Positions 15,273 through 23,923 of a stretch of 52,433 nt of DNA are shown here, in pieces. The stretch covers positions 1 to 52,433 of the forward strand of contig NZ_NEUE01000054.1 in assembly GCF_002910905.1 (NCBI RefSeq), read 5' to 3'. Position 1 is the first letter of the stretch; every line of letters begins with the position of its first letter. The notes under the pieces are model-generated. The model searched no databases. It saw only the letters and a list, made by a program, of their open reading frames with translations, and was not told the DNA's origin. The stretch is from Streptomyces sp. SM11. Its GTDB lineage: Bacteria; Actinomycetota; Actinomycetes; Streptomycetales; Streptomycetaceae. Position numbers and translations under genes: made by a program.

Positions 15273-15296
15273 GATCAGGCCTTCTTGGTCTCCCAG
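15273..15296. repeat. right copy of the 24-base direct repeat (3' end of sodN)
   Basis: The last seven codons of sodN and flanking bases, identical at 22 of 24 positions to 9454-9477 in the same orientation. See the left copy. If the accessory block was inserted here, this would be the copy that preserved the gene end. Confidence 0.45.
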
Positions 15297-15670
15297 AAGA
15301 TCCGGTCGACCTCAGCGATGAGGTCCAGGGCCTTCTGGCCCGTCTTCGGGTCGTTCGAGCCCTTGGCCGCGGAGAGCGCCTTCAGGGTGTCGTTGACCAG
15401 CTGGTGCAGCTCCGGGAACTTCTCGAAGTGCGGGGGCTTGAAGTAGTCGCTCCAGAGCACCGAGATGTGGTGCTTCGCGAGCTCGGCGCGCTGCTCCTTG
15501 ATCAGGACGGCGCGGGTGCGGAAGTCCGCGTCCTCGTTGGCCTGGTACTTCTCCTGGACGGCCTTGACCGACTCGGCCTCGATGCGGGCCTGGGCCGGGT
15601 CGTACACGCCGCAGGGCAGGTCGCAGTGGGCGCTGACCTTCACCTTGGGGGCAAACAGGCGGGAAAGCAT
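15275..15670 (-). CDS. sodN: nickel superoxide dismutase precursor
   Basis: 131 residues, ATG with GAGGAGGA upstream. The first 14 residues (MLSRLFAPKVKVSA) are a propeptide. Cleavage exposes the nickel hook HCDLPCGVYDP, where His15, Cys16 and Cys20 become His1, Cys2 and Cys6 of the mature 117-residue enzyme. The rest is the four-helix bundle (ESVKAVQEKYQANEDADF onward) ending in WETKKA. The enzyme dismutates superoxide in the cytosol. The divergent sodX gene encodes the protease that cuts the propeptide. In Streptomyces sodN responds to nickel through the Fur-family regulator Nur. I could not identify that control element here. Confidence 0.97.
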   Translation of the reverse strand: MLSRLFAPKVKVSAHCDLPCGVYDPAQARIEAESVKAVQEKYQANEDADFRTRAVLIKEQRAELAKHHISVLWSDYFKPPHFEKFPELHQLVNDTLKALSAAKGSNDPKTGQKALDLIAEVDRIFWETKKA

Positions 15671-15849
15671 GGAGCTGTCCTCCTCGTGATCGTCTTCTCA
15701 GGTGGGACATTACTCCGTGGAGCGCCGCTTTCCGTGGCTGCCCCAGGGGCTTAGGTCAAAAGTCCGGGGTGGGAACCGGGCCGTCGGCCGAATGTACGGA
15801 GCCGTAGGCGGGGCGATGTACTGACGATGTGCTGGAGGAGGTGCCGGAG

Positions 15850-16287
15850 ATGCCGGAGATGCCGGAGCGGCGACAGATGTCCGGAGGCGGGCGGGTGACG
15901 CGGCGTCCGCTGCAGGTGGTGGAGGTGACGGGCCCCTCGATGGTGCCCACGCTCTACCACGGCGACCTGCTGCTCGTGCAGTACGGGGCGCCCGTGCGCC
16001 CCGGTGACGTGGTGATCCTGCGCCATCCCTTCCAGCAGGACCTGCTGGTGGTCAAACGGGCCACCGAGCGGCGGCCCGGCGGCTGGTGGGTGCGGGGCGA
16101 CAACACCTTCGCGGGCGGGGACAGCACCGACTACGGGACCGTGCCGGAGGAGTTGGTGCTGGCCCGGGTGCGGGCCCGCTACCGGCCCCTGGCGAAGGGT
16201 CAGCGGTCGGTGGCGGCGGTGCTGGGCTGGGCGGTCTCGGCGTTGCGGCCCGTGCGCTCGGCCTCCTCGCGCTTGCGGGCCCGGTAG
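15850..16287 (+). CDS. sodX: nickel-type superoxide dismutase maturation protease (S26 family)
   Basis: 145 residues. The S26 signal-peptidase catalytic Ser is in VTGPSMVPTL (Ser30) and the general-base Lys in LLVVKRA (Lys69), followed by WWVRGDN. There is no N-terminal membrane anchor, as expected for the cytosolic SodN-processing enzyme. I chose ATG 15850, which has GGAGGAGG seven bases upstream. An in-frame GTG at 15829 and an ATG at 15859 are alternatives because the start region repeats GGAGATGCC. The last 88 bases overlap the convergent CGNR gene. Confidence 0.9.
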   Translation: MPEMPERRQMSGGGRVTRRPLQVVEVTGPSMVPTLYHGDLLLVQYGAPVRPGDVVILRHPFQQDLLVVKRATERRPGGWWVRGDNTFAGGDSTDYGTVPEELVLARVRARYRPLAKGQRSVAAVLGWAVSALRPVRSASSRLRAR

Positions 16288-16820
16288 GCGGCCACGTTCG
16301 CCCGGGTCGCGCAGCGGTCCGAGCAGTAGCGCCTGGAGCGGTTGGTGGAGGTGTCCAGGTAGGCGTTGCGGCAGGGGAGCGCCTCGCACAGGCCGAGGCG
16401 GTCCACTCCGTGCCCGGTGAGGTGGAAGGCCAGCCCCATCGCCGCGATGGCCGCGTAGCCGGCGGTCGCGTTCGACGGGTGGTCGGCCAGGTGCATGTGC
16501 CAGTCCGGCCTGCCGTCGTCGTCCCGTACGTCGTGCCCCGAGATCTGCGGGCTCACCGGGAACTCCAGCAGCAGCGAGTTCAGCAGGTCGACCGCGAGCG
16601 TCTCGTCGTCGCCGTCCGCCGCCTCGAAGACCGCGCGCAGCCGCGCCCGTACGGAACGGAACCGGGTCACGTCCGCGTCCGTCGTCCGCCGTGCCGCCTG
16701 CTGATTGGCGCCGAATAGCTCCCGGACCGCCTCGACCGAGGTGAGGGCGTCCTTGTTGCGGGCCGGCTCCTCGGTGTTGACCAGGCGCACGGCGTAGTCC
16801 GAGTAATAGGCCAGTTCCAC
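16200..16820 (-). CDS. CGNR zinc-finger protein (ABATE domain)
   Basis: 206 residues from a GTG with AAGGAC upstream. The N-terminal ~150 residues look like the ABATE domain (YSDYAVRLVNTEEP onward). Residues ~160-195 form the CGNR finger: LPCRNAYLDTSTNRSRRYC, then SDRCATRANVAAYR, with the Cys pairs and the Asn-Arg signature. These are presumed DNA-binding regulators. The 3' end overlaps sodX by 88 bases in the convergent orientation, so the basic tail is encoded opposite the protease C-terminus. It is divergent from the methyltransferase gene. Confidence 0.88.
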   Translation of the reverse strand: MELAYYSDYAVRLVNTEEPARNKDALTSVEAVRELFGANQQAARRTTDADVTRFRSVRARLRAVFEAADGDDETLAVDLLNSLLLEFPVSPQISGHDVRDDDGRPDWHMHLADHPSNATAGYAAIAAMGLAFHLTGHGVDRLGLCEALPCRNAYLDTSTNRSRRYCSDRCATRANVAAYRARKREEAERTGRNAETAQPSTAATDR

Positions 16821-16908
16821 TTGTAGTCCTTACGGTGTCAGTCTAGAGTCAGGGCGTCGGTCATTGTAATGGTCGGTTGACGGGTATGAGTATTACGTGG
16901 AGGTTGAC

Positions 16909-17670
16909 GTGACGGAGACGGCTACGGGCACCGACTGGCAGTCCTGGCAGGAGAGCTGGGACCGGCAGCAGGAGTGGTACATGCCCGACCGCGAGGAGCG
17001 GTTCCGGGTGATGCTGGACATGGTCGAGGCGGTCGTCGGACCGGAACCGCGGGTGCTCGACCTCGCGTGCGGTACGGGAAGTATTACGGACCGGCTCCTC
17101 AAGCGGTTCCCGAACGCCACGAGCACCGGCGTCGACCTCGACCCCGCGCTCCTGGCCATCGCCCGCGGCACCTTCGAGGGCGACGACCGGGTCACCTTCG
17201 TCACCGCCGACCTCAAGGACCCGGACTGGACCGCCCGGCTGCCCCACACCTCGTACGACGCCGTCCTCACCGCCACCGCCCTGCACTGGCTGCACAGCGA
17301 GCCGCTCGCCACGCTGTACGGGCAGATCGGCGGCCTCGTCCGGGACGGCGGGGTGTTCATGAACGCCGACCACATGATCGACACCGGCACGCCCCGGATC
17401 AACGCCGCCGAACGCGCCCACCGGCACGCCGCGATGGACCGCGCCAAGGCCGCCGGGGCGCTGGACTGGGCGGACTGGTGGGCCGTCGCCGCGAAGGACC
17501 CGGTCCTCGCCGCACCCACCGCCGAACGGTTCGCGATCTACGGCGAGCACGCCGACGGCGACATGCCCTCGCCCGACTGGCACGCCCGCACCCTGCTGGC
17601 CGCCGGCTTCGGCGAGGCCCGCGCGGTCTGGGCGTCGCCCTCGGACACCCTCGTACTCGCGGTGAAGTAG
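16909..17670 (+). CDS. class I SAM-dependent methyltransferase
   Basis: About 253 residues. The SAM-binding motif I is RVLDLACGTGSI, followed by STGVDLDPALLAIA (acidic residue binding the ribose hydroxyls), VTADLKDPDW and YDAVLTATALHWL, as in Methyltransf_25-like enzymes of unknown substrate. I chose the GTG at 16909 because GGAGGT sits four bases upstream. The GTG at 16897 adds four residues but would bury that site. A strong terminator follows. The divergent CGNR gene may share regulation, and a loose GTAAT/ATTAC repeat lies between them at 16866-16895. Confidence 0.88.
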   Translation: MTETATGTDWQSWQESWDRQQEWYMPDREERFRVMLDMVEAVVGPEPRVLDLACGTGSITDRLLKRFPNATSTGVDLDPALLAIARGTFEGDDRVTFVTADLKDPDWTARLPHTSYDAVLTATALHWLHSEPLATLYGQIGGLVRDGGVFMNADHMIDTGTPRINAAERAHRHAAMDRAKAAGALDWADWWAVAAKDPVLAAPTAERFAIYGEHADGDMPSPDWHARTLLAAGFGEARAVWASPSDTLVLAVK

Positions 17671-17706
17671 CCGCCCGCGAACGGCGGCGGCCATACGACG
17701 GGGAGA

Positions 17707-17745
17707 GGGGCGGTACGGGCGTCGGGCCCGTACCGCCCCCTTTTT
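17707..17745 (+). terminator. intrinsic terminator after the methyltransferase gene
   Basis: GGGGCGGTACGGGC (17707-17720) pairs perfectly with GCCCGTACCGCCCC (17726-17739), a 14-bp stem with a 5-base loop followed by CTTTTT. It lies 37 bases after the stop. One of the clearest terminators in the window. Confidence 0.92.
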
Positions 17746-17867
17746 CGTCGCGGTCCGCAACCTGCTCCGGGCCCCGGCGCACTGGAAGGGTGAGACGGTC
17801 CGCCTCCGCGGGCCGGGTGGCGGGAAGAGAAGGGGGCGGGGCATGCGGATTCCGGAGAGGGGCCCGA

Positions 17868-18356
17868 ATGCGGGCCGATGACGACGCGGCGCTGCACGAC
17901 TTCGTGGAGGGCAGACGCACCGCGCTGTTCCGCAGCGCCTATCTGCTCTGCGGTGACCGGCACGAGGCCGAGGACCTCGTCCAGAGCACCCTGGTCAAGG
18001 TCGTCCTCGGCGGCCGGCGCCACGGGCGGCTCGACAACATCGAGGCGTACGCCCGCAAGACGCTGGTCAACACGTTCATCGCGAGCCGTCGGCGGTTCTG
18101 GCGGCGGGAGCGGGCGTACGGCGAACTGCCCGACCGCCCCGGGAACACGGCCGACACGGACACCGGCCTGGTCGTCAGGGAAGCGCTCGCCCGGCTCACG
18201 GTCAGGCAGCGGGCGGTGCTGGTGCTCCGCTATTGGGAGGACCTGAGCGTGGAGGCCACGGCCGAGGCGCTCGGGATGCGGACGAACACGGTCAAGAGCC
18301 ACACGGCTCGGGGCCTGGCGGCGCTGCGCGCCGGGATGGCGGAGGAATTGGTATGA
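17868..18356 (+). CDS. SigE-family ECF RNA polymerase sigma factor
   Basis: 162 residues. Region 2 includes FRSAYLLCGDRHEAEDLVQS followed by TLVKV. A basic segment (SRRRFWRRERAYGELPD) links to region 4, TVRQRAVLVLRYWEDLSVEA and then ALGMRTNTVKSHTARGL. This is the compact Streptomyces SigE-like (SACE_1649-type) family. ATG 17868 has GAGAGG upstream. Its stop overlaps the ATG of the next gene, which encodes a single-pass membrane protein that probably acts as its partner. The target promoters are unknown. Confidence 0.92.
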   Translation: MRADDDAALHDFVEGRRTALFRSAYLLCGDRHEAEDLVQSTLVKVVLGGRRHGRLDNIEAYARKTLVNTFIASRRRFWRRERAYGELPDRPGNTADTDTGLVVREALARLTVRQRAVLVLRYWEDLSVEATAEALGMRTNTVKSHTARGLAALRAGMAEELV

Positions 18357-19147
18357 ACGACGTCCGTGAACTGTTCGGCCGCGCCGTCGAGGCAGCGGGG
18401 AAGCCCGCGTTCTCCGCCGGGGCCGTGTACGCGAAGGCCGCCCGGATCCGCAGCCGCCGCCGGGCCGCCGCCTCCGCCGCCGTCCTCGTGGTGGTCGCCG
18501 CCGGGGCGTTCGCGTTGCCCCGGACGGGCGGCGACGAGGACCCGGCGCACACCTCGGTGGCGTCGGCCGGGCCGTCCGCCTCCCCGTCGGTGCCGGCTCC
18601 CGCGTCGGCCAAGGCCGAACGGCTGGCCGCGCTGCTGCCGGCGGACGTGGGGGAGATCAAGGAAGTCTCCCTCGCCGTGCTCATCAAGAACGCGACCCCC
18701 GAACAGGCGCGGACCACGTACCTCGGGCCGCTGGACGGGCACTACGCGTTCCGCAAGGACGGCGGCGTCGGCTATCTGCTGCTCACCCTGATGGACCGGG
18801 AGGCGATGGAGAAGAAGACGGGCAGCCCGGCCGATCCGGCCGAGGACCTCTGCGCCCGGGTGGGCCAGCAGCCGGCCCGTACCGACTGTGTGCGTGAGGT
18901 GCTCCCCGACGGCCGGGCGCTGACGACGTGGCACGACTCGATGGACCGCGAGGGCGACGACAGCGTCGGCTGGGGGCCCGAACTGGTCGGCCGCCTCGCA
19001 CAGTCGGACGGATCGCAGTTCCTCGTACGCTCCAGCACCGGCTTCGAGGGCTCCGGCACCCAGGGCGCCCTGCTCCCGGAGCCGCCGCTCTCCCGGCAGC
19101 AGATCAAGGAGCTGCTCACCGGCCCGGAGGTGCTGCCGAGGGGCTGA
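18353..19147 (+). CDS. membrane-anchored partner of the SigE-family sigma factor (probable anti-sigma-like)
   Basis: 264 residues. A short cytosolic N-terminus (NDVRELFGRAVEAAG) leads to an Arg-rich stop and one transmembrane helix (AAASAAVLVVVAAGAFALP, about residues 38-57). A Ser/Pro/Ala linker and a secreted domain of ~190 residues follow, with no recognisable family motif. No zinc anti-sigma HxxxCxxC motif is visible. The ATGA overlap with the sigma gene and the topology suggest it controls that sigma factor, which is inference from context. Two Cys in the secreted domain (DLCARVGQQPARTDC) could form a disulphide. Confidence 0.75.
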   Translation: MNDVRELFGRAVEAAGKPAFSAGAVYAKAARIRSRRRAAASAAVLVVVAAGAFALPRTGGDEDPAHTSVASAGPSASPSVPAPASAKAERLAALLPADVGEIKEVSLAVLIKNATPEQARTTYLGPLDGHYAFRKDGGVGYLLLTLMDREAMEKKTGSPADPAEDLCARVGQQPARTDCVREVLPDGRALTTWHDSMDREGDDSVGWGPELVGRLAQSDGSQFLVRSSTGFEGSGTQGALLPEPPLSRQQIKELLTGPEVLPRG

Positions 19148-19197
19148 GGGCGCGGGCGCGGGAGAGTGCGCCGGGCCCGGCCGGGCGCGGCCGGACG

Positions 19198-19241
19198 CGC
19201 GGGAGGGCGGTACGGACCACGGTCCGTACCGCCCTCCCGCG
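19198..19241. terminator. bidirectional terminator between convergent genes
   Basis: An almost perfect 21-bp inverted repeat with a 2-base centre: GGGAGGGCGGTACGGACC at 19201-19218 and its complement at 19221-19238, extended three bases each side. It sits between the convergent sigma-factor partner gene and the ABC transporter operon. No T-run is present, but stems of this strength commonly terminate in Streptomyces. Confidence 0.8.
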
Positions 19242-19258
19242 TGCGGCGGGGCCCCGTC

Positions 19259-20019
<761 letters not shown>

Positions 20020-20023
<4 letters not shown>

Positions 20024-20985
20024 GAGACACCTCCGGAGGGCCGGTTGCTGAAGGAGACGAGGTTGACCCTGACGCGCTGCCAGGGGGTGAGCGGCAGCGA
20101 GCGCAGTGAGCCGCGGGCGAAGCGGCGCTCCAGGTAGTACTGGCCGACGCTGAACACGCTGGTCATCACGATGTACCAGATGGACGCGACGAAGAGCATC
20201 TCCATCACCGCGTACGACGTGGAGCCGATCTGCGAGGTGGAGCGGAGCAGTTCGTTGTAGGTGACCGCGTAGACCAGTGCGGAGGTCTTCAACATGTTGA
20301 TGAACTCGTTGCCCGTCGGCGGGATGATCACCCGCAGTGCCTGCGGCAGGACCACGCGGCGCATGGTCTTCGCCTGCGTCATGCCGAGCGCGTGGGACGC
20401 CTCGGTCTGCCCCTCGTCCACCGACTGGATGCCGGCGCGGCAGATCTCCGCCATGTAGGCGGCCTCGTTCAGGGCGAGGCCCAGCAGGGCGCACATGAAC
20501 GGGGTCATGACGTCCGTCATCTCGTCCTTGTAGATGAACGGGATGTTCAGGACCGGGAAGATCAGCGCCAGGTTGAACCAGAGCAGCAGCTGTACGTAGA
20601 CCGGGGTGCCGCGGAAGAACCAGATGTACAGCCAGGCCACCCAGCTGGTGACCGGGTTCCTCGACAGCCGCATCACGGCCAGCACGATGCCGAGGACCAC
20701 ACCGAGCAGCATCGCGAGGACGCTGATCAGCACGGTGCGGCCGGCTCCGGCGATGACGCTGCTGTCGAACAGCTTGTCACCCACGGCGTGCCACTGGATG
20801 TCGCCCTGCGAGAAGGCGTACCCGAGGGCGACGAGGAGGCCGATGACCACGACGCCGCTGATCCAGCGGCCGACATGGCGGACGGGAATGGCCTTGATGT
20901 TCTCCGGGGCCGTGGTGGCGGCCTTGGAGACGGACACCTGGCCGGCCGGTGAACCGGCGGGTGTCTTGTCGAGCTTGTCAGTCAT
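20020..20985 (-). CDS. polar amino-acid ABC transporter permease
   Basis: 321 residues. A cytosolic N-terminus of ~45 residues precedes several membrane helices ([58 protein letters not shown]). The EAA-type loop is [20 protein letters not shown] followed by EASHALG, the coupling site for the ATPase. Only one permease gene is present, so the transporter probably uses a homodimer of this protein. It lies 28 bases after the binding-protein gene. Confidence 0.94.
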
Positions 20986-21013
20986 CGTGACTGCCCTTCG
21001 GTGAAGCGTCCGG

Positions 21014-21976
21014 TCACTTGCCGCCGTTGATGGCGGCCTTGTCGATCGCTCCCGTGCCGGCGCCCCACTTGTCGAGCACCTTCTGGTAAGAGCCGTCGGC
21101 GATGATCGCGTCGACGGCCTCCTTCAGGGCGTCGCGCAGCCCCGTGTTGTCCTTCTTGACGGCGATGCCGAACGGGCCGGCGTCGACCTGCTCGCCCACG
21201 ACCTCGAACGCCTTGCCGCCGTCGGCCTTGCGGGCCAGTTCGACCGCGACCGGGTAGTCGTTGACACCGGCGACCGCACCGCCGGACTTGACGCGGGTCT
21301 GCGCCTCGGTGTCGTTCTCGAACGGCTCGATCTTGACGGCCTTCTCGCCGGCGTCCGTACAGGCCTTCGACTGCGTCTTGAGGGCCTTCTCGTACGTGGT
21401 GCCGCGCTGCACGGCGGCGGTCTTCCCGCAGAGGTCCTCGATGGAGTTGATGCCCTCGGGGTTGCCCTTCTTCGTGTACACGGCGGTGCCCGCGAGGAAG
21501 TAGTCGACGAAGTCGACGCCCTCCCCCAGCTTCTTGCCCGACTCGTCCAGGCCCTCCTGGCGCTGCTTGTTGTCCGTGATCGACGACATCGCGATGTCGT
21601 GGCGCCCGGTGTTCAGGGCGGTGATCAGGCCGTCGAAGGAGCCCGAGGTGAACTCGAACTTCACCCCGAGGTGCTTGCCGAGGGCCTCGGCCAGATCAGG
21701 GTCGACACCCACGATCTTGCCGTTCTCGACGGACTCCATCGGGGCGTACTCGGCATTCGTGCCGACCTTGATCACACCGGACTTCTGGTACTTCTCCGGC
21801 AGCTTGGAGAAGAGCGGTGCGCCGGCCTTGGTCTCCTTGCCGCTGCCGCTCTCCTGGGAGGCGCTGTCGGTCTGGTCGCCACAGGCGGTGAGGAGCAGGG
21901 TGCCGGCGACCGCGATGGCGCCGACCGCCGCGATCCGGGCCCTGGCGGTCGTACGACGCGTGATGCTTGCGGTCAT
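21014..21976 (-). CDS. polar amino-acid ABC transporter substrate-binding lipoprotein
   Basis: 320 residues; ATG preceded by CCGGAGGATC. The signal peptide ends with the lipobox LLLTACGDQ, so the mature protein is lipid-anchored at Cys. The periplasmic-binding fold shows IKVGTNAEYAPMESVENGK and VDPDLAEALGKHLGVKFEF, which is the SBP_bac_3 signature. It later has DIAMSSITDNKQRQEG and AVQRGTTYE. It is first in the three-gene operon and captures the amino acid outside the membrane. Confidence 0.95.
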   Translation of the reverse strand: MTASITRRTTARARIAAVGAIAVAGTLLLTACGDQTDSASQESGSGKETKAGAPLFSKLPEKYQKSGVIKVGTNAEYAPMESVENGKIVGVDPDLAEALGKHLGVKFEFTSGSFDGLITALNTGRHDIAMSSITDNKQRQEGLDESGKKLGEGVDFVDYFLAGTAVYTKKGNPEGINSIEDLCGKTAAVQRGTTYEKALKTQSKACTDAGEKAVKIEPFENDTEAQTRVKSGGAVAGVNDYPVAVELARKADGGKAFEVVGEQVDAGPFGIAVKKDNTGLRDALKEAVDAIIADGSYQKVLDKWGAGTGAIDKAAINGGK

Positions 21977-22503
21977 GTCGGGATCCTCCGGCAGGTGAGG
22001 GTGAGGTGCTGGTGGGCGGCTTGGCACGCACCTTCGAGTGTCGCCACCTTGTGTGATGACGGCATCCTGCCATTCGGACTGGCCCATTCAGGGGTCCTGC
22101 CATGTCAAAATCGGATAACGGGCGACCCCCGAACATCAACGGCCGGTACGCGACGGCCGGACCATCTGTGGGGATGTGCTCCCCCCGCCGGAGAATCTTC
22201 GGCACGTCTCGACCAGCGGGCGGCATTTATGCCGGTTTGCCGACTTGTCCAGATATTCGACTATGAGTCACGTCACCGCGTCGATATGGACTCGTCCGTA
22301 ACACCGTTCGTCCGGTAAGAAAGACGTTTACACCCCTCATCCGGGGCTCAGGGCGCGTGTGCGGCGCGCCCGCGCGTATGTACCTCACTCCCTGCCGGGG
22401 CGGGCCAACCCGCTCGGCGCAGGACACGTACGCGGTGCCCGCCCACCCCTCCTCAACCAGGAGTGGCCACCCTCAAACGATGAAGACTTAAGGGGTCAAC
22501 ACC
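21977..22503. promoter_or_regulatory. divergent promoter region between the ABC transporter and malic enzyme
   Basis: A 527-base gap without a credible ORF. On the minus strand TTGACA occurs at 22108-22103 and could be a -35 element for the transporter. CCTGCCAT is repeated at about 22067 and 22096. On the plus strand the malic-enzyme leader ends AAGGGGTCAACACC before its ATG. Lower-GC patches (ATATTCGACTATGAG near 22255, AAGAAAGACGTTTACAC near 22320) are the likeliest promoter sites. Confidence 0.45.
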
Positions 22504-23745
22504 ATGGCAGCGGAGATCGTCAATCCTCGCAGCGACAGCACCACCGACAGCGGCATCCAGCGCACGAGCGCAGCGGACATCGGGGCCGACGAGCCCTTCG
22601 ATCCGGCCTTCGCCCTCCACCGGGGCGGGAAGATGGCCGTGCAGGCCACCGTCCCGATCCGGGACAAGGACGACCTCTCCCTGGCGTACACGCCCGGTGT
22701 GGCGAAAGTGTGCAGCGCCATCGCCGACAACCCCGAGCTCGTCCACGACTACACCTGGAAGTCCCAGGTCGTGGCCGTCGTGACGGACGGCACCGCCGTG
22801 CTCGGGCTCGGCGACATCGGGCCCGAGGCGTCCCTCCCCGTCATGGAGGGCAAGGCCATCCTCTTCAAGCAGTTCGGCGGCGTCGACGCGGTGCCGATCG
22901 CGCTCGCGACCACCGACGCCGACGAGATCGTCGACACCGTCGTCCGGCTCGCCCCGTCCTTCGGTGGAGTGAACCTGGAGGACATCTCGGCGCCCCGGTG
23001 CTTCGAGATCGAGCGCAAGCTCCAGGAGCGCCTGGACATTCCGGTCTTCCACGACGACCAGCACGGCACGGCCGTCGTCACCCTCGCCGCCCTGCGCAAC
23101 GCCGTGAAGCTCTCCGGGCGGACGCTCGGCGACCTGCGCGGCGTCATCTCCGGCGCGGGCGCGGCGGGCGTGGCCATCGCCAAGTTCCTGCTGGAGGCGG
23201 GGATCGGCGACATCGCCGTGGCCGACCGCAAGGGCATCGTCAGCCGCGACCGCGACGACCTCACCGAGGTCAAGCGTGAGCTGGCCGAACTGACCAACCG
23301 GGCCTGCCTGTCCGGTTCACTGGAGACGGCGCTCGCCGGTGCGGACGTCTTCATCGGCGTCTCCGGCGGTACGGTCCCGGAGGCGGCGGTGGCCTCGATG
23401 GCCCCCGGCGCGTACGTCTTCGCGATGGCCAACCCGAACCCGGAGGTCCACCCGGAGGTCGCGCACAAGTACGCGGCCGTCGTGGCGACCGGCCGTTCGG
23501 ACTTCCCGAACCAGATCAACAACGTGCTGGCGTTCCCGGGCATCTTCGCCGGCGCGCTCCAGGTCCGGGCCTCCCGGATCACCGAGGGCATGAAGATCGC
23601 GGCGGCGAACGCGCTGGCGGATGTCGTCGGCGACGAGCTGGCGGCGGACTACGTGATCCCGTCGCCGTTCGACGAGCGGGTCGCTCCGGCGGTCACCGCG
23701 GCGGTGGCCGCGGCGGCCCGTGCGGAGGGTGTGGCCCGGCGCTGA
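22504..23745 (+). CDS. malic enzyme (NAD(P)-dependent malate dehydrogenase, decarboxylating)
   Basis: 413 residues. Conserved blocks are LSLAYTPGVAKVC (catalytic Tyr), EGKAILFKQFGGVDAVPI (catalytic Lys), the metal/substrate site NLEDISAPRCFEIE, and HDDQHGTAVVTLAAL. The dinucleotide fold is ISGAGAAGVAIAKFL. It oxidatively decarboxylates malate to pyruvate and supplies NAD(P)H. The length is that of the short bacterial form without a phosphotransacetylase extension. It stands alone, followed by a terminator. The leader has AAGGGG eight bases before ATG. Confidence 0.95.
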   Translation: MAAEIVNPRSDSTTDSGIQRTSAADIGADEPFDPAFALHRGGKMAVQATVPIRDKDDLSLAYTPGVAKVCSAIADNPELVHDYTWKSQVVAVVTDGTAVLGLGDIGPEASLPVMEGKAILFKQFGGVDAVPIALATTDADEIVDTVVRLAPSFGGVNLEDISAPRCFEIERKLQERLDIPVFHDDQHGTAVVTLAALRNAVKLSGRTLGDLRGVISGAGAAGVAIAKFLLEAGIGDIAVADRKGIVSRDRDDLTEVKRELAELTNRACLSGSLETALAGADVFIGVSGGTVPEAAVASMAPGAYVFAMANPNPEVHPEVAHKYAAVVATGRSDFPNQINNVLAFPGIFAGALQVRASRITEGMKIAAANALADVVGDELAADYVIPSPFDERVAPAVTAAVAAAARAEGVARR

Positions 23746-23754
23746 CGGGATTTC

Positions 23755-23829
23755 AGCCCCTCCGGCATTCCAGGAGCGGGGGTCGGGGGCGCTGCCCCCG
23801 ACCCCCGCTCCTCAATCGCCGGAGGGGCT
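23755..23829 (+). terminator. long composite stem-loop terminator after malic enzyme
   Basis: Outer arms AGCCCCTCCGGC (23755-23766) and GCCGGAGGGGCT (23818-23829) enclose inner arms AGGAGCGGGGGTCGGGGGC and its complement (about 23772-23812). Ten bases after the stop. The arms belong to a family of GC-rich palindromic sequences often seen after Streptomyces genes. Part of the right arm (GCCGGAGGGGCTTGG) is repeated just downstream. Confidence 0.8.
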
Positions 23830-23856
23830 TGGACCGTAGTCGCCGGAGGGGCTTGG
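23818..23856 (+). repeat. short tandem copy of a REP-like arm
   Basis: CGCCGGAGGGGCTTGG occurs at about 23817-23832 and again at 23841-23856, separated by eight bases. The second copy has no matching left arm. It looks like duplication of one arm of the terminator palindrome. Confidence 0.6.
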
Positions 23857-23923
23857 GCCGTGTTGGCGTGCGTCACACGCGTAGGCGGTTACGCGGCCGT
23901 CCCGCCCCGCCTATCGTCGAGCC

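Noticed and set aside
15671..15849. A Nur-type nickel operator between sodN and sodX
   Set aside because: No convincing two-half-site Fur-family box could be identified; known nickel control of sodN in Streptomyces acts partly through an RNA from elsewhere, so no site is required here.
16866..16910. Repeated GGTTGACG near the methyltransferase start as a match to the GTCAA-N6-TTGAC operators
   Set aside because: The partner half-site TGTCAA is missing six bases upstream of either copy, so the inverted-repeat structure is absent.
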